The notes under the pieces: model-generated
What the model saw: only the letters and a program-made list of their open reading frames with translations
Database searches by the model: none
What the model was told of the DNA's origin: nothing
Made by a program: the position numbers and the translations under genes
Shown: one piece after another, positions 24,293-33,531 of the stretch
How the letters are laid out: each line of letters begins with the position of its first letter
How positions within the stretch are numbered: the first letter of the stretch is position 1
Assembly: GCA_016718845.1 (NCBI GenBank)
Contig: JADKCK010000008.1
Coordinates: 62,001-126,000, forward strand
DNA: 64,000 nt
Source: Sphingobacteriales bacterium
GTDB taxonomy: Bacteria > Bacteroidota > Bacteroidia > Chitinophagales > UBA2359
Direction: 5' to 3'

Positions 24293-27200
24293 ATGAAAAA
24301 GGTTTTACAGTTTATTGTTTTAGGTTTAAGTCTTGTTTTGTTCAGCAACCAACAAGCACTTTTTGCTCAGGGAAGTACAACGGCGGCATTAGGGGGTACT
24401 GTATCTGATACTAAAGGAGAAACTTTAGTGGGTGCGTCGGTAACAGCTACACATACCCGCACGGGCGCACAGTATGCCACTGTTAGTAATATCGACGGAC
24501 GTTATACACTGCTAAACATGGCAGTTGGCGGACCATACACCATTACTGTGTCGTATGTGGGTTATACCGACCAAAAGTCCGATAATGTGTATCTTAGCTT
24601 AGGACAAACGCTAAGATTGGATATTATGATGCAAGAAAATGCTCAAGAGTTACAAACTGTTGAGGTTCTTGCCGACAAAAATGCGGTTATTGACGGCGGA
24701 CGAAACGGGGCAGAAACCAATGTGGGCAAACGTCAAATTGCTACTTTGCCTACCCTTAACCGCGACCTTACCGATTTTACGCGCCTAACACCACAAGCAT
24801 CGGTTAATGGTAGCGGGGCAATATCTATTGCTGGGATGAACAACCGCTACAACGCTATTTTTATTGATGGAGCGGTAAATAACGATGTGTTTGGCTTGTC
24901 GGCAAGTGGCACAAACGGCGGTCAGGCAAACTCATCGCCAATTAGTATCGATGCCATCGAACAGTTTCAGATTGTCTTAGCTCCCTACGATGTGCGTTAT
25001 GGTGGTTTTGCCGGTGGAGGTATCAATGCTGTTACGCGCAGCGGTAAAAACAATTTCGAAGGCTCTGTATATGGTTGGACACGCAACCCCTCGTTGGCGG
25101 GCAAAACACCTACCGACAACCCCGATTTTGAACGCATTAAACTACCCGATTTTAACGCCAACACAGTGGGTTTTAGAGTAGGTGGGCCTATCATCAAAAA
25201 CAAACTCTTTTTCTTTGTAAATGGTGAGTTTAGCCGCGAAGAAACCCCACAACCCTACGATCTTAGTACTTATAGCGGTGCTTCGCGCGATAAAGATGCC
25301 ACGCTCGACACCCTTACTCAAGCCATCGAAAGCCTAATTACTAAAGTAAAAGGCTATGGCTACGAGCCAGGTAACTACGCCAGCAGCACACGCCAAACCA
25401 ATAGTGATAAGTTTTTAGCTCGTTTTGATTGGAACATCAGCAAAAAACACAAACTATCGTTGCGCCATAGCTACACAAAAGGCGAAGCCATTAAACCAGT
25501 AGCCAACAGTATTACTAATATCAACTTCTCGAACAATGGCGAGTATTTCCCGTCGCTGACCAACTCATCTGCCCTTGAACTAAAAAGTATTGTGGGCAAT
25601 ACCATGTCGAATAACTTGATTTTGGGTTATACCACCGTTAAAGACGACCGTGACCCTATTGGCGGAGACTTTCCATCGGTAGTAATTCGCGATGGTAATG
25701 GGCGTATATCGTTTGGTAGCGAGCCTTTCTCAACAGCAAATGCCCTCGACCAAAATATTTTTACTATTACCGACAACTTTAACTTCTACAAAGGTAAACA
25801 CGTATTTACAGTAGGCACACACAACGAGTTCTACCAGTTTTACAACCTATTTATCCGCCAAAACTATGGGGTTTATGAGTATAACTCGTTGGCAGATTTT
25901 ATGAACGATGCCAAACCGCGTCAGTTCGACCACTCGTATTCGTTGGTAGATAACCTTACTGGCGATGGCTCGGCTGCTGCTGCCGACTTTAAAGCCGCTC
26001 AGGTTGGTGTTTATGTGCAAGACGAATTTGATGCAGCTAAAAATTTCAAGATTACAGCAGGTGTACGTTTAGACGTGCCCTTATTTACCGACCAACCTGT
26101 TGCCGATGCCTATTTTAACGACACCGCTTTGGCAAAAATCAAAGAGGCTTATGTTAATATAACCGAGGATTACGCAGGTAACGATATCAAAGAATTAATA
26201 GACGGTATTGAAGCAGGTGTATTACCAAACGCACAACTTATGTGGTCGCCGCGTTTGGGCTTTAACTGGGATGTTAAAGGCAACAAAAAAACACAACTTC
26301 GTGGGGGTATTGGTATCTTTACAAGCCGATTGCCATTTGTGTGGGCAGGTGGTGCTTTTACCAACAATGGTTTAACTATTGGTGGTGTACGCAAAACACA
26401 GGCACAGTTGCCCGATGGTTTTGCATTTAATCCCGACATCAACACCCAAGCTACCCAAGCTACCTTTGGCGGAACAGATGCCAAACCCGCAGGCGAACTA
26501 AATTTGTTTACTAATAACTTTAAGTACCCACAAATTTTACGCGGTAACATTGGTTTCGACCAACAATTGCCATGGGGTTTAACCGCTACCGTTGATGCTA
26601 TGTACAGCAAAATAATGAATAATGTGGTGTATTATAACATCAACAATCGCCCATATACCGAAACATTGGGTGGCAACATTGACGACCGCCCTGTAGTAGA
26701 CCCAACAGCGATAGAAACCAAATATGGCGGCGATATTTACATGGCTGCCAACACCAACAAAGGCTATAGTTACAACCTTACTGCACAACTACAAAAACAA
26801 TCCAACAATGGTTTGTCGGGAAGCATTGCTTATACCTTTGGTCGTTCGATGGTGCTAAACGATGCTACTTCATCGCAAAACTCATCGCAATGGCGCTTTA
26901 TGGAAAACGTAAACGGACGGAATAACCTCGACCTATCTATATCCGATTTTGACATGGCTCACCGAATTGTTGGTTACGCCTCTTATCGTTTCGATTACCT
27001 AAAACACGCAGCTACTACCCTTACTTTAGTGTATACGGGGCAGTCGGGTTCGCCTTTCTCGTATGTATATGCAGGCTCATTAAACCGCGAGGATAACTCG
27101 GACAACGACCTTATCTACATTCCCGAAACACAAGCCGATATTAACCTAGTGCAATATGTTGCCAATGGCGATACCATAACTGCAGCCGAACAATGGGCTG

Positions 27201-27613
27201 CCCTTGATGGTTTTATCAAAAACGATTCGTACTTAAATAAAAACCGTGGTGGATATGCTGCCCGCAATGGCGGTCGTATGCCTTTTACTAATGTATTGGA
27301 TTTGCGCGTGGCACAAGATTTTTACATCGAAACAAAAAATGGCACTCGTCACAACCTCCAAATTACCTTCGATGTGTTTAACTTTACCAACCTACTTAAT
27401 CCAAAATGGGGTAGACAATATTTTGTAAGCAACGACAATTACCGATTAATTGATTTCAAAGGCTTTAAAAGTACCGACCCTGCTAGCGCCGATTATTTAG
27501 TGCCAACGTTTAATTTTACCAAAACTGCTGATACTGACATTAAAACTATCGACGACTCGGGTGTTACTAGCTCGCGTTGGCAAGGACAGATTGGTTTGCG
27601 TTACTCATTCTAA
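24293..27613 (+). CDS. Oar-like TonB-dependent outer-membrane receptor
   Basis: 1106 residues from the ATG at 24293 (a TTG just before it is less likely). Signal peptide ends QALFAQ. A carboxypeptidase regulatory-like domain follows (about 30-120: LGGTVSDTKGETLVGASVTATH, YTITVSYVGYTD), then a plug domain (about 125-250, with ISIAGMNNRYNAIFIDGAVNND and YDVRYGGFAGGGINAVTRSG) and a large beta-barrel ending in GQIGLRYSF with terminal Phe. Oar-like proteins lack a partnered SusD and are often linked to surface adhesion or uptake of unknown ligands. No SusD gene is adjacent, in agreement. Single transcription unit with a strong terminator. Confidence 0.92.
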   Translation: MKKVLQFIVLGLSLVLFSNQQALFAQGSTTAALGGTVSDTKGETLVGASVTATHTRTGAQYATVSNIDGRYTLLNMAVGGPYTITVSYVGYTDQKSDNVYLSLGQTLRLDIMMQENAQELQTVEVLADKNAVIDGGRNGAETNVGKRQIATLPTLNRDLTDFTRLTPQASVNGSGAISIAGMNNRYNAIFIDGAVNNDVFGLSASGTNGGQANSSPISIDAIEQFQIVLAPYDVRYGGFAGGGINAVTRSGKNNFEGSVYGWTRNPSLAGKTPTDNPDFERIKLPDFNANTVGFRVGGPIIKNKLFFFVNGEFSREETPQPYDLSTYSGASRDKDATLDTLTQAIESLITKVKGYGYEPGNYASSTRQTNSDKFLARFDWNISKKHKLSLRHSYTKGEAIKPVANSITNINFSNNGEYFPSLTNSSALELKSIVGNTMSNNLILGYTTVKDDRDPIGGDFPSVVIRDGNGRISFGSEPFSTANALDQNIFTITDNFNFYKGKHVFTVGTHNEFYQFYNLFIRQNYGVYEYNSLADFMNDAKPRQFDHSYSLVDNLTGDGSAAAADFKAAQVGVYVQDEFDAAKNFKITAGVRLDVPLFTDQPVADAYFNDTALAKIKEAYVNITEDYAGNDIKELIDGIEAGVLPNAQLMWSPRLGFNWDVKGNKKTQLRGGIGIFTSRLPFVWAGGAFTNNGLTIGGVRKTQAQLPDGFAFNPDINTQATQATFGGTDAKPAGELNLFTNNFKYPQILRGNIGFDQQLPWGLTATVDAMYSKIMNNVVYYNINNRPYTETLGGNIDDRPVVDPTAIETKYGGDIYMAANTNKGYSYNLTAQLQKQSNNGLSGSIAYTFGRSMVLNDATSSQNSSQWRFMENVNGRNNLDLSISDFDMAHRIVGYASYRFDYLKHAATTLTLVYTGQSGSPFSYVYAGSLNREDNSDNDLIYIPETQADINLVQYVANGDTITAAEQWAALDGFIKNDSYLNKNRGGYAARNGGRMPFTNVLDLRVAQDFYIETKNGTRHNLQITFDVFNFTNLLNPKWGRQYFVSNDNYRLIDFKGFKSTDPASADYLVPTFNFTKTADTDIKTIDDSGVTSSRWQGQIGLRYSF

Positions 27614-27634
27614 ATAAATATTTCGATAAACTAC

Positions 27635-27672
27635 AAACGCCCACAAGCTTTAAAACTTGTGGGCGTTTTTTT
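27635..27672 (+). terminator. Intrinsic terminator of the receptor gene
   Basis: AAACGCCCACAAG (27635-27647) pairs with CTTGTGGGCGTTT (27656-27668), 8-base loop, T-tract to 27673. Confidence 0.9.
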
Positions 27673-27750
27673 TAAATAAATTATAAAAACCCATAACTGT
27701 TTGTAATTAAAGCGCTTTTTTTACAAATGTTACAAAGTATAAATCGAATT

Positions 27751-29079
27751 TTATTCTTCCTTGTAATTCCTAAAAATGGCAAAGCCTGCCAAGCAGCCCA
27801 ACATAGCTAAGGCTGCTGTTAGGCGTATACCCAAGTCGTTATCGGTGCTTTTGCCCAGCAGCAGCAGCCACGAAAACGACATATTGGCAACAGCTACGCC
27901 CAATTTCATAATCAATATCCTAATGCCAAAAAACATACCTGCTTTGTGGTCACCTGTTTTTTGGGCATCTTTGTCGGCAATGTCGGCAACAACAGCATTA
28001 GGCAAGATGCTAAAAACACCCATCGGAAACAAAATAATAGCCAACAACAACAAGGCTTGTGTGTTGGTACTTAGTGGCAGTTTGCCCAACAAAGCCACAA
28101 AACCATAAGCAAAAGCAAATAATAAAAACGAAATTTGGAGCAATTGTTTTTTGCCGTATCGAACCGCCAAACGCATTACAGGATAATACAACGCCAACAA
28201 CAATATTAAAACAACAGGTGTAAAACTAGAAATAAGGTTTTTATCTAAACGCAACAACACCGTAATGTAATACACTATGCCCGACTGAATGAAGGTGAGG
28301 GCTACCCAATAAATGCAATCGGAGAGGGCAAAGGCGCGAAAGTTTTTGTTTGCCCACACCGATTTTATCGCCTCGAGGGGGAGTTGTTCGGAGGGGTGAG
28401 AGAGGCTATACCGCTTTTCATCAACAAACAATATTGGTACTAACATAAACACCGCCGACAAGAGTGCAAAAATGCCAACAGCCGCCTGAAATGCCTGCAT
28501 TGGCGGCATGCTTTGCTCAAAATAACTTTGCAAACTGTATGCCTGATTGCCTATGGCTGCCCCCAAAGCAAAAGCAAGCGACACGTATGCGCTGATGTTT
28601 AAGCGGGCAGATTTGGTGTGTCCTAACTCGCTAATCAAAGCGGTATAGGGGGTGGTGTACATGCTCAAAAACAGGTGAAAGCCAAACAACATAATGCCTA
28701 TCCAGACGGTGTTTAGGGTGCTTGGGTGGGCAACAGGGGGCATAAAAATTAAAAACGAGAGGGCAGCAAAAGGCAAAAAAGCGATTAACATAAACGCTTT
28801 ACGTTTGCCTATTTTTGCTGTTGAGCGGTCGGATAGGTTGGCGATATAGGGGTCGATGAAGGCATCTAAACCGCGCGTTACCCCATTGATAAGCCCAATA
28901 AGTAAGGGCAAGGTGATAAGCAACGGAAAAAGAATTTTGCCATCTTCGGGCGGCAAATAAAAGTAGTTGAGTAAAGACGAGGGTGCAAAAGCAGCCAACG
29001 ACCAGCCCATCTGCCCTACGGCATAAAGCAGCAAAATACGTGTAGGTGGCGTTTGTATGGTGGTAGGCGTTTTATTCAT
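27751..29079 (-). CDS. MFS transporter, GPH (glycoside-pentoside-hexuronide) type
   Basis: 442 residues with about twelve hydrophobic helices. The GPH-family cation/substrate motif appears as GVTRGLDAFIDPYIANLSDRS followed by GKRKAF (about 64-92), with the Asp pair that in MelB binds the cation. A second-half counterpart is VVADIADKDAQKTGDHKAGMF (about 365-385). Sugars or sugar-like compounds are the usual substrates; nothing nearby indicates which. It stands alone. The upstream side carries a terminator belonging to the GIN gene. Confidence 0.85.
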   Translation of the reverse strand: MNKTPTTIQTPPTRILLLYAVGQMGWSLAAFAPSSLLNYFYLPPEDGKILFPLLITLPLLIGLINGVTRGLDAFIDPYIANLSDRSTAKIGKRKAFMLIAFLPFAALSFLIFMPPVAHPSTLNTVWIGIMLFGFHLFLSMYTTPYTALISELGHTKSARLNISAYVSLAFALGAAIGNQAYSLQSYFEQSMPPMQAFQAAVGIFALLSAVFMLVPILFVDEKRYSLSHPSEQLPLEAIKSVWANKNFRAFALSDCIYWVALTFIQSGIVYYITVLLRLDKNLISSFTPVVLILLLALYYPVMRLAVRYGKKQLLQISFLLFAFAYGFVALLGKLPLSTNTQALLLLAIILFPMGVFSILPNAVVADIADKDAQKTGDHKAGMFFGIRILIMKLGVAVANMSFSWLLLLGKSTDNDLGIRLTAALAMLGCLAGFAIFRNYKEE

Positions 29080-29225
29080 GATAAAGGTGTTGTTTTAAGC
29101 ATAGACATGTAGAGCTAAAACAGATTATATTACCTTAGTAGTAGTAAATAGTCGTTTAAGTTATTAACTATCTAAAAGAGAGTAATATTGATTGTCAGCA
29201 AACAGTGTATTTGGACAAAAAATAA

Positions 29226-29256
29226 TTTCCTGTTCAAAATATTATTGAACAGGAAA
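29226..29256 (-). terminator. Terminator after the GIN lipoprotein gene
   Basis: TTTCCTGTTCAA (29226-29237) pairs exactly with TTGAACAGGAAA (29245-29256), 7-base loop; on minus it is followed by TTATTTTTTG. Confidence 0.85.
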
Positions 29257-29295
29257 TTAATGGCATTTTGGTTATCTTTTTTTGGCAAGGTATAT

Positions 29296-30012
29296 TTATT
29301 GTACTTTAACTAAATTTCCAGAGCCTGTAATAGTTACATTTTTAATAGGCTCGCCTACATAACGCACATCGCCCGAGCCGCTTAGTGTTCCTTTAAGCGT
29401 ATCGCTTGGGGCAACCTCTATGTTACCCGAACCCGAAAGCATTATATCGGCATTTTGACAGGGATAACTAATGGCTTTTATATTGCCCGAGCCAGTAACT
29501 TTAGCATTTAGGTTTTGGGTGCTGCCCGATAATACAATGTTACCCGAACCCGACATAAGTGCATCGGTTAAGCCTGCAATTTGAGCCGTAGCCGTTATTT
29601 TACCCGAACCAGAAAGCGTAGCCGACAATGTTGGTGCAGTAAGTATGCCACTTGTAGTTATTGTGCCACTACCCGACAAAATTAAGTGGTTGATGTTGGG
29701 CGTAATTACGTAAATTTCTAAACTGGTGGGGTTTAGGTTTATGTTATCTTCGGTGGATATAACAAGGGTATTGCCTACCGTATTGATGTTGATGTACTCT
29801 TGAACGTTATCGTCGGTGATAACTTGGATATTGGTAGTACTTCCTTTTTCAACAAATACATCGCCAACGCCTCTTAGGTCAATTTCGTTGAAGGTGGCTG
29901 TTGGACGTTCTTGGGTTATTACATTGCCCGAGCCTTTTATTTTGGCATCAAGGCAGCCTAAGTTGGCCATTATTAAGCAACACAATAATGCGGTAACAAG
30001 TAGTTGTTTCAT
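29296..30012 (-). CDS. Head GIN domain (DUF2807) lipoprotein
   Basis: 238 residues. Lipoprotein signal ending IMANLGC (Cys20). The mature part is a right-handed parallel beta-solenoid of the GIN/DUF2807 type: it opens KIKGSGNVITQERPTATFNEIDLRG and repeats the SGSG-x-I turn at least seven times (LSGSGTI, LSGSGKI, MSGSGNI, VTGSGNI, LSGSGNI, LSGSGDV, ITGSGNL). GIN proteins are envelope proteins of unknown role. The gene lies 28 bases from the cyanophycinase-like gene on the same strand, so the two are probably one operon, ending in the 29226 terminator. Confidence 0.92.
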   Translation of the reverse strand: MKQLLVTALLCCLIMANLGCLDAKIKGSGNVITQERPTATFNEIDLRGVGDVFVEKGSTTNIQVITDDNVQEYININTVGNTLVISTEDNINLNPTSLEIYVITPNINHLILSGSGTITTSGILTAPTLSATLSGSGKITATAQIAGLTDALMSGSGNIVLSGSTQNLNAKVTGSGNIKAISYPCQNADIMLSGSGNIEVAPSDTLKGTLSGSGDVRYVGEPIKNVTITGSGNLVKVQ

Positions 30013-30040
30013 GGTAGATGATAGTTTGGTGTGTGTGTTT

Positions 30041-30937
30041 TTACACCAAATGCAGGTGTGTATTGGGGATATGTGTTAATCGGCGCGTTATTAGGTCGTA
30101 GTGGTATCCGCGCGGAAACATATCAATGCTCATGTTTTCGATGGCTACCATGCCTTTTTGTTTTTGAGCTTCGGCAATGTTGGTATGCAGCATTTCTTGA
30201 CCCTCGAAGATACACACTAAACGCGAGCCTATTGCCTCTAAGTATCTACCTTCGGTAATAATTACACCGGTATCTTCGCTTAAGCCAACGCCTGTTAAGG
30301 TTGGATGTTGGGCTACGGCTACTGCCAAGCGCCCAAACCTACCACGCACTACAAAATGCGAGTCGATGATGGCAGTTTTTATTAAGCCTAAACCTGCCTG
30401 AATGCGGGTTGTACCTTTAAACATTGCCTCTATCGAGTCGCCTCCGGCTATCATCACCTCCGACATGCCCATAGCACCTGCACTAGTGCCAGCTATTACA
30501 AAGTTGGGTTCGTTTTGGTATCGTTGGGTTAATATGTCCATAAATTCGGTGCCGGCAAAGGCGCTTACAATTTTTCGTTGGTCGCCGCCTGTAAACATAA
30601 TGGCATCGGCTTGTTTCAATCGCTCCAAATATTCTTTTTTATCTGTTTGCAATTTTGTACGAATATTCATTACGCCTACTTTGTGTGCTTTTAGATAGGT
30701 GTATGCATCTAAATAATCGCCGGCAATTTCGTTGGGTATTGCCGATGCGGTAGGTATAATTTCGATATGGGTTTGACTACCTTGGGCTTCTTGCAAAATA
30801 CGATGCAAGATTTCCATTTTCACTTTAATACTTGCTCTGCCCGATGCGGTTTTTTCTTTGGTGGCGCGTTTTGTTTCGTTGCCACCTACTGGAATTAGTT
30901 TGCCTTTAGGATTCACTTGATAATTGATAGTTAACAA
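30041..30937 (-). CDS. Cyanophycinase-like serine peptidase (S51)
   Basis: 298 residues. S51 peptidases release beta-Asp-Arg dipeptides from cyanophycin or act on similar isopeptides. The nucleophile motif IAGTSAGAMGMSE is near 147-159, MFTGGDQRKI near 115-125, and GLGLIKTAIIDSHFVVRGRFGRLA near 182-205 carries the conserved His. No ATG fits: the family N-terminus (NPKGKLIPVGGNE) is reached only from a TTG at 30935-30937 or a GTG at 30914-30916, so a non-ATG start is implied. No cyanophycin synthetase gene lies in the window. It shares an apparent operon with the GIN gene downstream. Confidence 0.87.
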   Translation of the reverse strand: MLTINYQVNPKGKLIPVGGNETKRATKEKTASGRASIKVKMEILHRILQEAQGSQTHIEIIPTASAIPNEIAGDYLDAYTYLKAHKVGVMNIRTKLQTDKKEYLERLKQADAIMFTGGDQRKIVSAFAGTEFMDILTQRYQNEPNFVIAGTSAGAMGMSEVMIAGGDSIEAMFKGTTRIQAGLGLIKTAIIDSHFVVRGRFGRLAVAVAQHPTLTGVGLSEDTGVIITEGRYLEAIGSRLVCIFEGQEMLHTNIAEAQKQKGMVAIENMSIDMFPRGYHYDLITRRLTHIPNTHLHLV

Positions 30938-31313
30938 TAGAGAACTAATAATGAAAAATTAATAACAGGAAACTGATAGTGGCGACTATTGCCAATAACC
31001 AATGTTTTAGCTGTATTTTTATTTTCGAAAAATACCAAATAGGTTATTTAACCACTTAACAGCGACATTTGCTACCTATTAAAAATTACCCATTAAATAG
31101 GAGGTGCAAAGGTAGTGTTATTTTTTGATAAGTTACGATTATTTGATTGCCGATTTTGTTTTTAGGCACTTATTTAGATGCCAACAGTAAAGTAAACTCA
31201 AATCTGCTACTAGTTGTTGATTTTGAGTTGCCCCAAACTGTGGTTATGATAGGCTATAAATGATTTTTAGTGTCTGTTTTTCTCCCCCAAAAACCTGTTT
31301 ACACTGTTTTTGT
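30938..31313. other. 376-base gap upstream of the cyanophycinase-like gene
   Basis: AT-rich. Contains a minus-strand -7 element TACCTTTG at 31107-31114. No terminator for the cupin gene was obvious and no coding frame was seen. Confidence 0.55.
31107..31114 (-). promoter_or_regulatory. -7 element (TACCTTTG) for the cyanophycinase-GIN operon
   Basis: Exact TAnnTTTG match, about 170 bases before the TTG start at 30937. Confidence 0.4.
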
Positions 31314-31652
31314 TTATTTGGGCGGTTGCAAATTGCCATGAATTGCCAACCAAATGCAAGGCGGTTCAAAAGAGGTATACACAACACGGTGTTTGCGATT
31401 TTTAGGAATCAGTACATAATCACCGGCAATTAGGTTTAGGGTTTCGCCCTTGTCATGGTCAAATAACAAACCTGCCGAGCCTTGTACAAGCATCACCCAT
31501 TCGTCGTTATCTTGGTTATACCATTCGTTTGGTGGTGTTATTTGCCCCATCGACACGATGCGTTCTATCAACAAACCCGATGTGGTTAGGATTGGTTCAA
31601 AAATTTCTTCGGTTAAGGGCAAGTTAGGGGTTGCAAAAATGTTGTTTTTCAT
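31314..31652 (-). CDS. Small cupin-domain protein
   Basis: 112 residues forming a single cupin barrel. The first metal motif appears in degenerate form (EWVMLVQGSAGLLFD, about 52-66), the second as AGDYVLIPKNRKHRVVY (about 76-92) with the Pro and His of the family. Cupins of this size bind small molecules or isomerise sugars; no substrate is indicated. It begins immediately after the frameshifted GNAT gene (stop 31653, ATG 31652), so the two were one operon. Confidence 0.85.
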   Translation of the reverse strand: MKNNIFATPNLPLTEEIFEPILTTSGLLIERIVSMGQITPPNEWYNQDNDEWVMLVQGSAGLLFDHDKGETLNLIAGDYVLIPKNRKHRVVYTSFEPPCIWLAIHGNLQPPK

Positions 31653-32122
31653 TTAAAATCCAGTATGTTCTAAAAATCTTAAATCCTTCTCCATTAAATA
31701 ATGGGTGATACCTACCTCTATAAATGGCTCGCCGATGGTTTGATAAGTTAATTGCAGATAAAAAGGTACAGCTAGGTCGCGTGCATGGCATTCGATATGT
31801 GTAAAACCATTTTGCACTGCCCATTGTTCGGCATCAAGCACCATTTTGTTACCAATACCTTGTCGTTGGTAGTTGGCATCAACGGCTACTTGTCGCATTT
31901 TTAGGTAGTTTTTTTGTTGGTTTCTTGTAATATCAGGCAGCCTACCAAATCACCTGTTTGTGTGTAGGTAGCAAAATGATGTTGGTTGCTTTCGGCGGCT
32001 AATTGTTCGGGGCTATATTGCAAACCCAAGGGTTGGCGCAAAACTTTGTCTCTTAGTGCTACGGCTGCCCAATATGCTGCCGAGTTGTGGGCAATTATTT
32101 GTGTGTGGAGGTTGTTGTGCAT
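31653..32122 (-). pseudogene. GNAT acetyltransferase split by a frameshift in a homopolymer
   Basis: Two minus-strand frames join into one ~155-residue GNAT protein. Part 1 starts at ATG 32122 (MHNNLHTQIIAHNSAAYWAA, RDKVLRQPLGL) and runs to VGCLILQETNKK; part 2 continues NYLKMRQVAVDANYQRQGIG with the acetyl-CoA-binding QRQGIGNKM loop and a normal C-terminus ending at 31653. The join lies in a run of seven A on minus (31909-31915); eight A would restore one frame. All core motifs are intact, so this is either a sequencing error, a slippery site giving some full-length product, or very recent inactivation. GNATs acetylate amines; substrate unknown. Confidence 0.82.
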
Positions 32123-32157
32123 TGTTATAAAAATGTTTTTGTTTAGATTTAGCGTTG

Positions 32158-32165
32158 CAAAGATA
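32158..32165 (-). promoter_or_regulatory. -7 element (TATCTTTG) for the GNAT-cupin operon
   Basis: Exact TAnnTTTG match, 36 bases before the ATG at 32122. A TTG lies 22 bases further upstream on minus, at the long end of normal -33 spacing. Confidence 0.55.
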
Positions 32166-32186
32166 CGTAATGTTTGGGATAAAAAA

Positions 32187-32227
32187 ACAAAAGCCACTTT
32201 CCGGATTGCTTGGAAAGCGGCTTTTGT
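32187..32227. terminator. Terminator after the TPR protein gene
   Basis: ACAAAAGCCACTTTCC (32187-32202) pairs with GGAAAGCGGCTTTTGT (32212-32227) with one internal mismatch; T-runs on both strands. On minus it ends the TPR gene just before the GNAT promoter. Confidence 0.85.
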
Positions 32228-32262
32228 TTTTGTTTGATAAGAGATTGCAATTTATAAAAAAA

Positions 32263-33021
32263 TTACTCTATTTTTTGTAAAATTTCGATGGCATCGTTTT
32301 TATGTATGTGGCTATCGGCAAGTGCTACTTTTTCGAGGTATTGGCGAGCTACTAAAATATTTTCGTTGGATAGGTAGGCTAAACCAAGGTACCAATAAGC
32401 GGTATTTTTCCATGCCATATTTCCACCTTCGGTACTTTTATTTAAGTAAACAATAGCTTCGCGGGGTTGACGAAGAGCCAAATGACAAATGCCTGTAAAA
32501 AAACTGTCTATAAAATCGTTTTTAGGTTGTTGGTTTAGTATATTTTTAAAATGAGTAGTAGCTGCTATATAATTAGGCGTTTCGTAAGCAAAAACTGCTT
32601 TATCCCATTCTTTTTTTTGCTCGTCGGATACAAACGAACGCTCGATGGTTGAAATAGCATAGGGTTTAAAATACTGTTCTGCCATAACCAAATGGCTATG
32701 ATAAAACATACGATAAGCCACTAACAGCATTGCTATTGTAATAAGCAAAACCACCCAATAGGGCAATTGGTGCAAAAAGCGTTCGCGAGCATTAATAGGC
32801 TCAAGGGGTGTTGTAAAAATTTGATTAGGCAAAACCTTACGTGTATTAGGGGCTACCAAAATATCTACGGGTAGCTCAATTTTTTCGAGTAGGGCGTCAA
32901 TATCCTCGTCTTTGTGTTTGTTTTCTAGTTGAAGGTGCATGTTGCGCATCTCTTCTTCGGTAATCAACCCATCTAGGTATTGATCCAAAATTTCGTCTAT
33001 GGTAGTAATTGTTTTTTTCAT
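32263..33021 (-). CDS. Single-pass membrane protein with TPR-like repeats
   Basis: 252 residues. A cytoplasmic N-terminus (about 1-85) begins TIDEILDQYLDGLITEEEMRNM, similar to the short start of zinc-finger-less anti-sigma-like proteins. One membrane helix follows (PYWVVLLITIAMLLVAYRMF, about 89-108), then an extracytoplasmic region with two or three TPR-like helix pairs (DKAVFAYETPNYIAATTHFKNIL, FFTGICHLALRQPREAIVYLNK, AYWYLGLAYLSNENILVARQYLEK). The layout fits envelope signalling or scaffold proteins in Bacteroidota; no sigma factor gene is adjacent, so that role is a guess. Confidence 0.78.
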   Translation of the reverse strand: MKKTITTIDEILDQYLDGLITEEEMRNMHLQLENKHKDEDIDALLEKIELPVDILVAPNTRKVLPNQIFTTPLEPINARERFLHQLPYWVVLLITIAMLLVAYRMFYHSHLVMAEQYFKPYAISTIERSFVSDEQKKEWDKAVFAYETPNYIAATTHFKNILNQQPKNDFIDSFFTGICHLALRQPREAIVYLNKSTEGGNMAWKNTAYWYLGLAYLSNENILVARQYLEKVALADSHIHKNDAIEILQKIE

Positions 33022-33104
33022 GAAAACATCATTTTTGTTGTAAAAGCTATTTTGTTTTACACAAACAATTTTAGTGGCAAATTGTTGTAAACCAATACCG
33101 ATTG

Positions 33105-33112
33105 CAAAGTTA
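33105..33112 (-). promoter_or_regulatory. -7 element (TAACTTTG) of the TPR protein gene
   Basis: Exact TAnnTTTG match 84 bases before the ATG at 33021. Confidence 0.45.
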
Positions 33113-33464
33113 AGGAGAATAATTGACTTTAAGACACAAAAAAGTAAAAGTAGTTACTTTTTTAAGCATCGAAGCCGCAAAGCATTAAATAATGTGGCAA
33201 AATTAGGCTAATTTGTGTGCAATATGTTTGCTTATAAAGCTTGTTGTTGTTATGTTTTACGTGTAAAACCCTGATAAGTTGTATGGTTTTAGACATCATG
33301 ATTAGCTATGTGATTGCTTATTTGTTAAATCGAAGTGCCAAAATAGGCAAATTTATTTACGCAATTAATCTACCTAAAAATTTATTTTAGCGGCTTTTTT
33401 TAAAAATTGAGCCTTGTTTGGTATTTTCTATGTCCAAATCTACTCAACTCACAAATTATTTGCG

Positions 33465-33472
33465 TAACTTTG
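33465..33472 (+). promoter_or_regulatory. -7 element (TAACTTTG) of yidC
   Basis: Exact TAnnTTTG match 60 bases before the ATG at 33532. Confidence 0.5.
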
Positions 33473-33531
33473 CGCTGCTTTTTACTGGATTATATTATCA
33501 TAACATCAACTGTATTTATTTTAACCGTTAA

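Larger units (their letters stand above)
33022..33531. other. 510-base divergent intergenic region
   Basis: Holds -7 elements for both neighbours (33105-33112 minus, 33465-33472 plus), an A/T-rich hairpin AAAAAAGTAA / TTACTTTTTT (33138-33147 with 33154-33163) and a palindrome GTTTTAC-GT-GTAAAAC (33254-33269). No ORF with coding character. Confidence 0.6.
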
